A stretch of 64,000 nt of DNA from Torymus aiolomorphi (Eukaryota; Arthropoda; Insecta; Hymenoptera; Torymidae): positions 40,164,083 through 40,228,082 of the forward strand of contig CM070874.1 of the NCBI GenBank assembly GCA_036365515.1. Direction: 5' to 3'. Position 1 is the stretch's first letter; each line of letters opens with the position of its first letter. Made by a program: the position numbers and the translations under genes. Shown piece after piece: positions 44,682 to 55,313 of this stretch. The notes below the pieces were generated by a model. That model was not told the DNA's origin. It searched no databases and was given only the letters and a program-made list of their open reading frames with translations.

Positions 44682-44938
44682 AGTGTAGTGTGAATTAAAT
44701 ACTTATTAGCCTGTAAGAAATTTTGTTACGACGGGTGGTGTTTTACCTGCTCGAATCGTCTAATTAAAGGTACAATTTTCAAAAAAAAAAAGCACCTTCG
44801 AACTTAGATTCATAAGGTATACAGTTTTCCTTTAGATATACGAATATTATTTCCGCTACTTATGTCGGTTTACTTTATTATCATAGTTAATAGAAGCGCT
44901 GGTAAATCGGTACGATGCTCGCACCGAGGCGGGTGGAA

Positions 44939-45687
44939 TGTTGTAACTTACTATAATTTAACCTGGCATTAATGAGTCGCGCCACATGTCGCGAGTGACA
45001 AGATTGTTAAGGATGTTTAATAGTTACAGCAAAGTTAACAGAAGCCTTTGAAATTTTAATATATCATTACTTAGATAAAATAAAAGCAGCTTGAATTTTT
45101 TTAATATTTTATACTGAGCATTTTTTCGAGAAAAAAATTCTTGAAAATCGAGTTTTTAACATAGGCTCTTATGGAAGAGTGAGGTTATGTGACCTTTGAA
45201 CATAAAAATCTCTTATAAAAAGTTAAGAGATTAGGTTAAAAGACCTTTATTTGAATAGAAAAATAATCAAAGAATAAAAACGTAGAGGGATCTTGACCGC
45301 TTACAGGGCATTTGGGAAAGAAGTAGTTAAAAACGTAAACAAAACACCGAGTTCGTTGGCTGCGCGAGGAGGTGCGCGGTGAGCGGGGTGCGCCCGCGGG
45401 GAGAGAGGGGCGTCCCTCGCCTCACCCGCAGCATGACACCATTGAACATCCTTAACTAATATCCCCCCACAGCGTCGTCGCGCTCGCGCGTGCGGCACTA
45501 GTGCTCCGACTATCCTACTAAGCACATGCGAGACGAAGGCGTCTCTGCAACTTGTAGAGTTGGGCTTGAAGTAGTACAATAAATTGTGTTAAACGTGTCT
45601 GTGCATTTACTGATTAACCTCTCTCTCCCGACTTCCCGTATTAACTTAAATTAAAAGGCGTGAAAGCACTTAAGGTAGTGTCCGTCA
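44939..45687 (+). repeat. BEL/Pao 3' LTR, split by a MITE
   Basis: Begins TGTTGTAACTTACTATAATT and ends GTGTCCGTCA. Without the inserted MITE and one TTAA it is 304 bp and closely matches the 5' LTR, with about a dozen differences seen by eye. Confidence 0.85.
45011..45451. mobile_element. TTAA-flanked MITE (piggyBac-like target) in the BEL 3' LTR
   Basis: The 441 bp insertion has ends GGATGTTTAATAG and, reversed, GGATGTTCAATGG, and is flanked by TTAA at 45007-45010 and 45452-45455; the 5' LTR has a single TTAA at the matching place. No transposase. A GC-rich segment (45350-45430) lies near its right end. TTAA duplication is typical of piggyBac-type transposition. Confidence 0.85.
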
Positions 45688-48600
45688 GACCAAATTTAAA
45701 CTTAAATTTAAACAATCGGACTTTCTAAAGTGCAATTTAGTAACTTAGTCCCATATAAGAAGTAAAACTTTAGATGAATGCTAAAAATCGGGACAATATT
45801 TTCCTAGAAAATCCTTTTTAAAAAATTTGTTTCTAATTACATTTTTAACAGGATACTGACAATATTTAAAAAACCGCTGCCAATTCATTGGCACGTAGCT
45901 TCATCAACCGTAATTTGTTGATTCCTTTAATTAATTTTTATAACAAAATTTATAATTTTTTAAAAAATTTATTGCATAATTATAATTAAATCCATTTATG
46001 AATATTAAAAATTGTTCATTTTTTAATTAATTTATTTATTTATTATTTATTTATATCAAATTTATATAAATTTTGAGCTGATAAATAAAGTTATCATTTG
46101 AAATAGAAGTAAAATATCTATACTTTATAATAAAACGAATAGCTATCACGGTTGTTTTGTTATTAACAAAAACGTATTTTTTTACATTTCATAATTCATA
46201 TTTTTTAAGAAAAAAATTTATAGCTATCATTGTTCTTTTGTTATTAACAAAAACGTGTTTTTTTTTTAAATTTCATAACTCACAAATAAATTATAATAAT
46301 GCAGAATATAATGCATTCATAATGCATAATTCATAATTATAACAGATTATAATAGATATAATTTTTAAACATTTTAATTCATTTTCTTGGTTGGTTTTTA
46401 AAAATTAAAAAAAATCATCGAATGCCCACCCAATGACGTTTCCTCATTCCACACCACCTAGCGGTAGATATCACTGCGCGTTTTTTAAAAATAAAATATA
46501 AATCTTTTTTAATTTGGAGATTAAACTATTTTTTGTAACACATGAATGATTTTCTGCGTTTTCCTACATAAAAATATGTTCTAAAAAGTGACTTTTTTTA
46601 CCTATCGTGTAAAGAAATTCATTCTCTTCCTCTGCTCTAAAATTATGTAAAATCGTGAAAATGAATTTAGCCTTGCTTTTCAGGCTCAAAAACGCATAAA
46701 ATGGAGTTATGAGTTTTTAAAAAAAAACACGTTTTCGTTTTTGATGATAACTAAAGAACCGTGATAGATAGAAAATTAATTTTTTTAGAAAATATATAGG
46801 TATTGTAATTCTCTTTCGAATGCCACCCCCCCCCCCCCCCCATTCAGATACATTGAGCCGTTCTCGAGAAATTACGATTTTAAACAAATGTCAAAAAATT
46901 TTTAACCTCAAATATCTCTGAAATTTATGGACCAATGATTTTGCCCAAAGAACTCGACCGAGAACTATAAAAAATCTACCTCTAAAAGGAATTTTGAAGC
47001 CATTAAGTCAATTTTACTCTTGTAATCGTTGGACATACAAAACTGATTGTTTTCATTTTTCAATTTTTTACTCAAAATCTAGCCTACAGAATGTATTCAA
47101 ATTTTAACAGATTATAGCTATTTATATTCTGTATTATCACGATTCCCTCTATAAAAAATGCATCCTTGGCATGGTCGACGCCATGTTGCGACGCCATGTT
47201 GATTTTTTCTCGAATATCTCGAATATCTCGAATATCTCGATATCTCGAATTTTTTGGCGCATGCGCAAATGCCCTATAGGGACTTAGGGAGTCTCTACAA
47301 CCGTGCAGCGCGCGTGTGTGCGCTCGCCGTGTATAAGGTATACTTATATATAGGAGAGAGCTATATATAGGTATACGTTATACCTAGCATATATATAGAG
47401 AGCACTATATATAGGTATACTTTATACACGGGAGGGCATATGCACGCGCAAGGTTATAGAGACACCCTTAGAGTTACGGTGGAATGGTATAGAGATAGCG
47501 CGTGTGTTGTGAGCGGGAAAATATGATATATATTAATTGATAGAAATTGATAATCAATTGATAAATCGATGAAAAATTTTTATTTTAAAAAAAATATTTA
47601 TTCATTACTTGATCAAAAAAGTAATATTGGTAAATTTTGAATTAATTTTCTACGTTATATTTGTACATATATATTTTTTATATAGGGAATGTTTTTTTTT
47701 TAATGGTTTTAGAGGGACTTTTATAGATAAATAGAGTTATGTTTATATTAACTTTTATTTTATTGTTTTTAGTAGAAATGTAAATTTATATCTATTTTGA
47801 TTCCCCTTAGAGGAAGCTTTGCAACAAAAATTGATAAATTTTGTCGGTGACAAAAATTTTCGAGAAAAAATGTTCAAAAAGATAGTTTAAGGCGATAATG
47901 TTGAAATTTGTCAATTTTGAGAAAATTTGTGTGCGTGTGTGTGTGTGCGTGCGTGCGTGCGTGTGTGTGTGTGTGTGTTTCTCAATATAAAAATAATCAT
48001 CTTGAATTTTATACTTTCACTTTGCCTTTTTATATGTTTAACATTATTAAACACAGAAAACAGATATTTTCATAATTATCTTATTGTTTATCTATCTTAG
48101 TGGCAATTTTACTTATTGAACAAAATCACAACATGAAAAAAGCTTATTTAAATGAAATTGAACTTGATTAATCTTTATCATTGTAGTGACATTCTGATAC
48201 TATAGAATTGAATGGACCTTTAAATTTGTTAAAGCAGGAAACTATGGAATGGAATGAATCACTAGAACTAAATTCAAAAGATAAAGACAAATCATATATT
48301 AAAATAACAAATACTTCTTCATACATACATTTTTTAGTCAATAAAACTATAACATAGCTTGATGAAAAACATCATAATGTTTAAATGAATTAAAAATAAG
48401 CGCATTAAGGTTGTATTGGCCGTAAGGTCTCATTTAAAAATTTAAGACAAATATTTTGGTCGTATAATTCGTCGAAAACACTAATATTCTACAGTACTAA
48501 GAGTAAACAAACATGTAAAATGTTTTTTAGAACTATGAAGAAAACTTTACATCGGTTTTAGAACATTGTATTGCTCATTTCTTTCACTTTTTAGTATGAC

Positions 48601-49700
48601 TATACGCCTTATTACCTAGCTTGCAAAAGCAATTCATTTCAATTGCAATCGATTATAAAAGTTTTCTTTTACGTATACACAAATTTACAAGAACTAAACA
48701 CTATTTTTTCAACTTAATTTTTTCAATAACTACGACGAGTATAGCCATTATCAGAGAATCTCCATAAGAACCCACGTTAATTTTAAACTACAATATCTCG
48801 AAAACTATCTCGCAAATCATATTCAAATTTGGCAGAGACGTTTATAATGATATTATTGACCTACTGACGAAACTTTATCAAGGAGCGCGGGAGCGCTCCG
48901 AAGGCAAGTTATGTGTCCAAGAATGTAGAAGAAGCCTGAGGAACGACCGCGCTATTTATACATTGAAATGAGTGCCCGAGATTTTGAAATATTTACTGCG
49001 TTTTTAAATCACTTCTAAATGAATCAATTTAAGTTAAACAATGCGCTATTTTTGTTGTACTATCTATAACAAAAGTTTTATGCAAAAATATGCTCTTATA
49101 TTAGAAATATCGAACAATAAAAAAATTTATGTTCCGTTTCCGATTCCGAAATTTTCTCCATGTTTCATCGTCGTCAGACTCGTTTTCTTCCCACATCCGG
49201 TTTCCGGTGTTTACGTACTCGACCTAACCTTATTATATATATATTATATATATACTATATATACTACAACATACTCTCAATTATACATACATATATACAT
49301 CAGTATATAAGTATATGCAAAATCAGAAGTTCAGAAGAATCATAATAAATATATGTAAATATTCAGATAAGTTATTTTTCATATTCATATTCTTCAAAGA
49401 TCTTAGGAAGTCAACTGATGAGAAGATTTATCTATACGTGTACCAATGGGGCAAATAACTTATTAAATAAGTATTTAATGGTTAAATGTTAAATGGCTAA
49501 AATTGATACTTTGTGTGAATTTTTTATTTTCACAGATAATACAAGATTTTTGGGAGTCATTAAAATTTGATTTCGAATTGAATTGGATTGGATACTTTAT
49601 TTATACTTATAATATATATAGCAGTTGATCTAATAAATAATGAGGTGGAGAAAAATCGAAATAACTTATAAAGTAAGTAAGGTAAAACAGTATAATGACA
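45688..49700. other. AT-rich non-coding interval with dispersed repeats
   Basis: Holds a hairpin-bearing block (45868-45900), three related segments containing ACCGTGATAG or its complement with AACAAAAACG (46140, 46215, 46740-46830), a 17-C run near 46828, TCGAATATC repeats (47212-47250), a TATAGGTATAC-rich symmetric region (47330-47430) and a hairpin-GT repeat (47800). Long but no supported gene. Confidence 0.5.
47800..47985 (+). repeat. Hairpin plus (GT)n dispersed repeat, copy 2
   Basis: TTCCCCTTAGAGGAAGCTTTGCAA begins the block (hairpin weakened by change), ending in a GT/GCGT tract at 47932-47978 followed by TTCTCAATAT, like copy 1 (TTCTCAATTG). Confidence 0.6.
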
Positions 49701-49729
49701 ATATAAATTTTTGTTATTAAAACTATAAA

Positions 49730-50460
49730 GTTATTGTGTTTATTCAGGTTAGGTGTTATAATAAGAATTATCCAATGTCTCGAAAATTAATTAATGTATG
49801 TCTATGTTTATTCAATGATATCTGATTTTTTTATTCAAGTAAACACATTTTACCATTCGTACACATGACCTACAGAAAATAGAAAATAGATCTAAAATAT
49901 TTACTGGTAAGATATTTATTATTATATTTAGAAAATTAACACTCTTGAGAATGCATATTAAAATATATATTTTCTACTTATTTAGATTGTGAATGTGGTT
50001 TTTCTGAAATATTTTTGTAGCCCGTGAAATACAAATTTTCAGCATCAATTTTATATGGATTTTTCTCTTATCACGCTAATTTAAAATATAAAATAAAAAA
50101 AGAAAAAAATATAAATACAAATGTAAAATATAAATTTTAGTTTTTGTGATTAAAACTATATAAAAAAATTATTTATTTCTATTCTAGGTTAGGTGTTATA
50201 AAATAGGAGTTGAAAGGTAATCTTATTATGTATACTGATTTTACAAGTAAAACACATTTTACCATTCTCAGGCATGACCTACAGAAAATAGTAGAAAATA
50301 GATTTAAAATAGTTGCCTGTTGGTAAGATATTTTTTTTATTACATTCTTCAGAAAATCAATACACATGAGAAAGAATATTAAAAAATATATATTCTATTT
50401 ATTTAGGTTGTGAATGTGGTTTTTCAGAAACATTTTTTGTAGCCCCTGTAAATACAAGAA
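49730..50460. repeat. About 410 bp tandem duplication, diverged
   Basis: 49735-50030 and 50145-50460 share GGTTAGGTGTTATAA, CACATTTTACCATTC, CATGACCTACAGAAAATAG, GGTAAGATATTT and GTGAATGTGGTTTTTC in the same order. No coding frame was identified. Confidence 0.7.
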
Positions 50461-51269
50461 CATCAGAAAATAACGTAGAAATATCCTGATTTGATTCGCC
50501 AATGTGTATACAAGATCGTCATATAGATAATCAATCAAAATGTCACAAAAGCTGTTAGGAAGCACCAACTATCATATTATGGCTGGTGAGGTTTTTTTGA
50601 AGACTCATGGAACAAGCTCAGCCTGTGCTTTTCTTGAGAGATTATGGGAAACTCTGTAATTACAAATAACGTAGTGGTCTGACCAATACATTTCAAAGTT
50701 AATGTTGTTTGACCATATGTTGGTGGGAGAAACTCCTACTTTTGCATATTATAAACAACTGCTTGAAGAAATGGAAAAATCTACAAGTGTCGTCTATAAG
50801 AAAATAATGTAGAAATATCCTGATCCTGATTTCATTCTTCAATGTGATATACATTCAATAGATTCTTAAAGTGTGCGACAAAAGCTGTTAGGAAGCTACA
50901 ACTAAGATGTTTTAGACGGTATTGCACAGAAAGTGCAAAAAAAGTATTATGAAAATGAAAGAATTAGTTTGATTAGAATACAAGTTTTTAACAATTAGTT
51001 TTTCAAGATAAAATAAGAAAATTGTCATTTTAATAGAAATGATCATCTATCTAGTTAGAAATCATATTAGTACTATACACTAGAATACTAAAAATATTAT
51101 TATGATGAAATACTAAAAAATAATTAGAACCTGCACAGATACATATTGTATGTATTGTAGTTTTAAGCTTTATCAAAATTATTAGAAATAGAAAATTAGT
51201 GTATAATAAAGTACTAACAAGAGTCCAAAATTATAATTTTATTTTATTGATTACAATATGGATGAGTAT
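50461..51269. other. Diverged repeats, possible decayed coding fragments
   Basis: GTAGAAATATCCTGAT and CAAAAGCTGTTAGGAAGC occur twice (about 50475-50560 and 50810-50900). Between them are open stretches such as GEVFLKTHGTSSACAFLERL and MLVGETPTFAYYKQLLEEME, which look like former coding sequence, but I cannot assign a family. Confidence 0.4.
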
Positions 51270-51740
51270 TTTGTGAAAAAACTTTGTATGAGTTGTTATG
51301 GAAATTGTAGTTGGCATGAAAACTAAACTTTTTGTCAACTTTGAGTTTCAAGTTTTATAAAAGCTAGAGGATCAAGTGTTATCAGAAATTTAAATTTAAA
51401 TTTTGAAAACTGGGCTGTCGTAAAAGCAGCATTGACAGCTGGCGTATACCGAAATAAAATTTTTGTGTATAGACAAGAAATACGCCCAGCTCAGAACCCA
51501 GTATGTATTAAGGAGATACGGAGTATTTTTTCAATCATCAAAAAAATAAGCAGCAATGGTTACTCGTAAAGAACTGACTATATGACTGTGTTCAGAGCTT
51601 TTCAAATTTGATAAAATTAAAGAACAAAATTTGTATCTGCTACTGTTATGAAAATGGTAAGTGACACAAGAACTCAACTTCTTTTCAAACTTTGAGCTTC
51701 AAGTTTTCTAAATGCACGTGGGCCGGGACATATTTTCTTT
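51270..51740 (+). pseudogene. Two tandem fragments of a YTHDC2/bgcn-like DEAH helicase C-terminal region
   Basis: Copy 1 (about 51300-51540) encodes VMEIVVGMKTKLF, then after a frame change SSFIKARGSSVIRNLN and FENWAVVKAALTAGVY, closing with KEIRSIF. Copy 2 (about 51640-51730) encodes ATVMKMVSDTRTQLLFKL, a TGA, then ASSFLNARGPG. The order METxxxMRTQLL, LRASGF, ARG, ENWAVVKAAL is that of the helicase-associated C-terminal region of YTHDC2-type RNA helicases. Both copies have TGA where an Arg codon is expected, so the nonsense change came before duplication. The rest of the gene is not seen. No function is likely. Confidence 0.55.
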
Positions 51741-52082
51741 ATATCTTTAAATAAATAAATCTGTAATATAATGTAAAAAATATAATTGAGTCTATTCTCA
51801 CTTTTACATAAAACACATAGTGCTCAGATTCAAATCAACTTTTAAAGAAAGCAAAAGATGTGCTGACACGTAGATCGAAGTATGTATATTAGATTAGAAC
51901 CTTTGTTTCTGTCAGAAAGTTATGCAGTGAATTTGAGTGATGTGAAGTGTTGGTGCTATAAGCATTTTTATGAAGCATTTGCCCATAGTAATACTGGTTT
52001 GGTAACATGCATTCTGGAGTTTGGATTGCATGCATAACATATTCTACATTTATCTCTATATAAGTGTATCTATAAAAATAAA
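51741..52082. other. Non-coding AT-rich interval
   Basis: No gene or repeat recognised before the long hairpin at 52083. Confidence 0.35.
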
Positions 52083-52218
52083 AAAATAGTATATTACAAT
52101 ACGTGTGACTAATGTGGCTCTTTTTGACACGGCGTGAGGTTAGTGCCCGAGCGCAGCGAGGGCGCTAAACGCCGTGCAATAAAGAGCCACTAAGTCACGA
52201 GTATCGTATACTATTTTT
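52083..52218. repeat. 136 bp imperfect palindrome (long hairpin)
   Basis: AAATAGTATA...TGTGGCTCTTTTT...CACGGCGT pairs with ACGCCGTG...AAAGAGCCAC...TATACTATTT, with apical AGTGCCCGAGCGCAGCGAGGGCGCT. Stem segments total over 40 pairs with small internal loops. It may be a foldback MITE or a structured RNA. Confidence 0.75.
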
Positions 52219-52680
52219 CATATGACTTTACAATTAATAGTAATATTAATCAATGTAAACATTTTTTAGTGAAAATAAAAAGAAATGTTTTATTTATTTA
52301 TCATAATTTTTACATAATACATACATTATTACTTAATTAAAATTTTTATTTGTATAGAAAGTGATTTCATAATGTATATTTAGTTTTGTAAGTATTTATT
52401 TTGTAAAATACAGTGAAATTTATTCATTAAATTTTTTAATATTATATCAAATATATCAATCGATACCAAAATTCCATTCTATAATTAACATAAAGAAATA
52501 CTTATTATATTGATGAGTACTGGCACTGTCAGCATGAATAGTAGGCAATAAAAAATTATCTAAGTTTATTTTAGTCCTTAAAAAAGTGTTTCTAAAATGT
52601 AAATGAATTGTTTTTAAAATTGAAACAGCAATATCATTAATCAACCAAAATTATAAAAAGGGGACAATAATAGCTTTTAA
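52219..52680. other. AT-rich 3' flank of the spliced gene
   Basis: Downstream (minus-strand sense) of the gene ending at 52681. No clear coding sequence; a 62-codon minus frame at 52456-52644 is unsupported. Confidence 0.35.
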
Positions 52681-53585
52681 TTAACCCTGATTATCATTTC
52701 CACGTTCTCTATTTCCTTGTTCTCTATCTTCACGTCCTCTATTTCCTTGTCCTTTATCTCCATGACCCCTATTTCCTCTTCTTCCATTTCCACGACCACG
52801 ATGGTAAATATTATATTTGGCCTCATGACCATTAGCCATTGCATTTAATAAAGAGGCAAGTTTTCCATGCTGCTGATATGTGTATGGCTCTAAGGAATAT
52901 TGATGTTGTTTCCTTTTCCAACCAGCTCGAGTACCTCTTTTTCCTTCAATTTTAAAGAAAAATGCATTACAAATTTTGTATGGTCAATTGCAAATTAAAT
53001 TTGTCGTGTAACTTACCTCTTTTATTATTTGGCAGTATGTTTTCATGATCTGTAAAAAATTGGGAAACGTATTTTTTCAATATTTTTTTATAAAATTAAT
53101 CTAATTTATGTTGCAAATAACAATTTTTTTTCTTACTTTCATTCCCTACTCTATTTGGTCCAGGCAACTCTTGCTGATTGTTAACGGGCAGTGGATTTCC
53201 TCCTCTATTTGGTTCTGGCAACATTTGTTGATTGTTAACGGGCAGTGAAATTTCTTGAGGAACAGCATTCCAATTTCCTGAAGAGGTAGCATTCCTGGAC
53301 AAACATTACAAATTGCATAATTTTATTTATTCAAATTTTTACTATCATTATTTTTTTTATTATTGTATCATCATTAATAAAATTTGCAGACATGTGCTTA
53401 CCATTGTGCACTATAACCTCTTCTAGACCATGATTATTACCTGAAAATTAATTATAATTTTTACTAATTTACACAAATTTATTATTACATTTTTTTATGA
53501 TTAGAATTTTTTATTTTATCTTACCATCTAGATTGTCAATTTCCATATCGATCAGTCGAATGTCCTGGTTATCCTGGTCATCCAT
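52681..53585 (-). CDS. Five-exon gene for a small protein with LPVNNQQ repeats and an Arg/Gly-rich tail
   Basis: Exons on the minus strand: 53585-53525, 53440-53402, 53277-53137, 53049-53017, 52943-52681. All four introns are GT-AG and the frame holds throughout, giving about 178 residues. The third exon uses the acceptor CTTCAG at 53280-53278; an upstream CAG at 53297-53295 would bring a stop. The N-terminus is acidic (MDDQDNQDIRLIDME). Exon 3 has two repeats of LPVNNQQ(M/E)LP(E/G)PNR. The last exon has GKRGTRAGWKRKQHQY and then an RG/RE/GN-rich tail (HRGRGNGRRGNRGHGDKG), suggesting RNA binding or a substrate for arginine methylation. Family not recognised. Consistent splicing without stops argues for a real gene. 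Confidence 0.7.
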
Positions 53586-53732
53586 GTTAATCGACTTTCA
53601 ATTTTCTTTTGTAGGTTTTGGTGGTTATTTTATTTGGTTAAATGTAGCCAATGGTAGGTTTTTGGTGTAGTTATAGATTTGTAGCTAATGGCCGTACTAC
53701 CAAGGTGTTTTTTATAAGTAAAACAATTATTT

Positions 53733-53770
53733 ACAACGTTTCGGACATTTTATTACGTCCCTCTTCAGGT
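53733..53770 (-). ncRNA. Hammerhead-like motif, left arm
   Basis: On the minus strand CCTGAAGAGG, stem GGACGT/ATGTCC around AATAAA, then GAAACGT. CUGAAGA replaces the canonical CUGAUGA. Confidence 0.5.
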
Positions 53771-54631
53771 TCTAAATACAACAATTATACAATTATTTTT
53801 TACAATTCACAATAACTTAATTTCGCATTAATAAATAAAACTTACATTTAAAACGTATTGTCAGATTCTTTTACGGAAAGTAATCCGTTCGTCACTGCTT
53901 ACAATTCGGATTTTTCGTCGTATTTATACAGATGTTACGCATATATGTGTGTGTATAAGACGCGCGTACAGTGGTGGGGATGCAATAGACGATTTTCGAA
54001 GCGACACAGCGGGTGTGCTATCAGGAGAGTATGTCTAAGTAGAGGGGGACCCCAACCAATGTTACAAAATTTTTTGACAACGAGCAATCCTACGACAACG
54101 TGGGCGTGCGTGGTAACTCTACCTCAGCATGTTCTCCTGTTCTCCTTCACTTGCTGCTTTCAGTATTTTCCTCTTATAAGCACATAAATTGACAATTATT
54201 TATTAGAGTGGTATATTCTTTTGGTAAACTATTAAATACTGAAAGCAGCAAGTGAAGGAGAACAGGAGAACATACTGAGGTAGAGTTACCACGCACGCCC
54301 ACGTTGTCGTAGGATTGCTCGTTGTCAAAAAATTTTGTAACATTGGTTGGGGTCCCCCTCTACTTAGACATACTCTCCTGATAGCACACCCGCTGTGTCG
54401 CTTCGAAAATCGTCTATTGCATCCCCACCACTGTACGCGCGTCTTATACACACACATATATGCGTAACATCTGTATAAATACGACGAAAAATCCGAATTG
54501 TAAGCAGTGAAGAACGGATTACTTTCCGTAAAAGAATCTGACAATACGTTTTAAATGTAAGTTTTATTTATTAATGCGAAATTAAGTTATTGTGAATTGT
54601 AAAAAATAATTGTATAATTGTTGTATTTAGA

Positions 54632-54668
54632 ACCTGAAGAGGGACGTAATAAAATGTCCGAAACGTTG
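54632..54668 (+). ncRNA. Hammerhead-like motif, right arm
   Basis: Same motif as the left arm in plus orientation: CCTGAAGA (54633-54640), stem II 54642-54647 with 54654-54659 (one G-U pair), GAAA 54660-54663. The non-canonical box makes self-cleavage uncertain. Confidence 0.5.
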
Positions 54669-54710
54669 TAAATAATTGTTTTACTTATAAAAAACACCTT
54701 GGTAGTACGG

Positions 54711-55313
54711 TTATTTTATTTATTCAATATATAATATCTCAATGTAGGTATATATATATATTAAGAGTAAACCCATATTTATGTGACTTTGTTTCGTGTT
54801 CCGTCGTACATTAATATAAACCAATCAGAGGAGTGCAAGTATAGTACATATTATACCGCAGTGGTGGGTAAACGACATGATTTTTTGACAAGTAATATAC
54901 CTGTCAAAAATATCAAACACTAGAAGGCGTTGTTGCGCATGCGCACCATGGGATCGCGGGCGAGAATCTCGTGAAACGTGAACTATCTAAGGTACATAAG
55001 CGCTGTGCTGTGCGATGCCCAGGGGCCTTTCTACATATGTGTGTTCTGTGTGTTATGTGTGTTCCCGACAAAGACAGATAGAAATTTTCTTCGGAAAATT
55101 TCTTCGAAGTATGACTCTTGGTATATGGTATATCTTCTTAAAGCCTGACCGCCTGGAGATTAACGAACCTTGTTTAATGTGTACTTTTACTCTTAAAAAG
55201 TTGTGAAATCTCCCTCAAAAAATTTTTTACAAAGGTAAAAACTTAGGCAATTATATACACAATGTAATTATTATCCATCCCTGTCCCTCCCCTCTCTTGC
55301 TCGCTCTCACCCT
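54711..55313. other. Non-coding interval
   Basis: AT-rich, with a CpG-bearing patch (54930-55000) and a C/T-rich tract at its end (55280-55320). No gene supported. Confidence 0.35.

Larger units (their letters stand above)
42779..45687 (+). mobile_element. BEL/Pao LTR retrotransposon, internally deleted
   Basis: Two LTRs of about 303 bp enclose only 1.86 kb of internal sequence, far less than the 4-6 kb usual for BEL/Pao. The primer-binding region (43087-43103, TGGTCCTTCGAGCCGGA) and a purine-rich tract (GAGGCGGGTGGAA, 44926-44938) are in place. The internal part keeps only pieces of pol. No clear target duplication was seen. Confidence 0.9.
53692..54710. repeat. 1 kb near-perfect inverted repeat of Penelope-type terminal sequence
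   Basis: Arms 53692-54168 and 54234-54710 are both 477 bp with about two mismatches seen by eye and a 65 bp spacer. Each arm holds a TATAAATA box, an ATCAGGAGAGTATGT block shared with the 3' region of the Penelope at 32240-32260, and a hammerhead-like motif (CTGAAGAGGGACGT...ATGTCCGAAACGTTG). This marks them as Penelope-type LTR sequences joined tail to tail in inverted orientation. The ORFs inside each arm are identical shadows and are not considered genes. Confidence 0.85.

Noticed and set aside
53858..54544. Mirrored ORFs (MSDSFTESNP...) on both strands
   Set aside because: They are the same sequence read in the two arms of an inverted repeat and overlap the Penelope-type promoter; no independent sign of coding.
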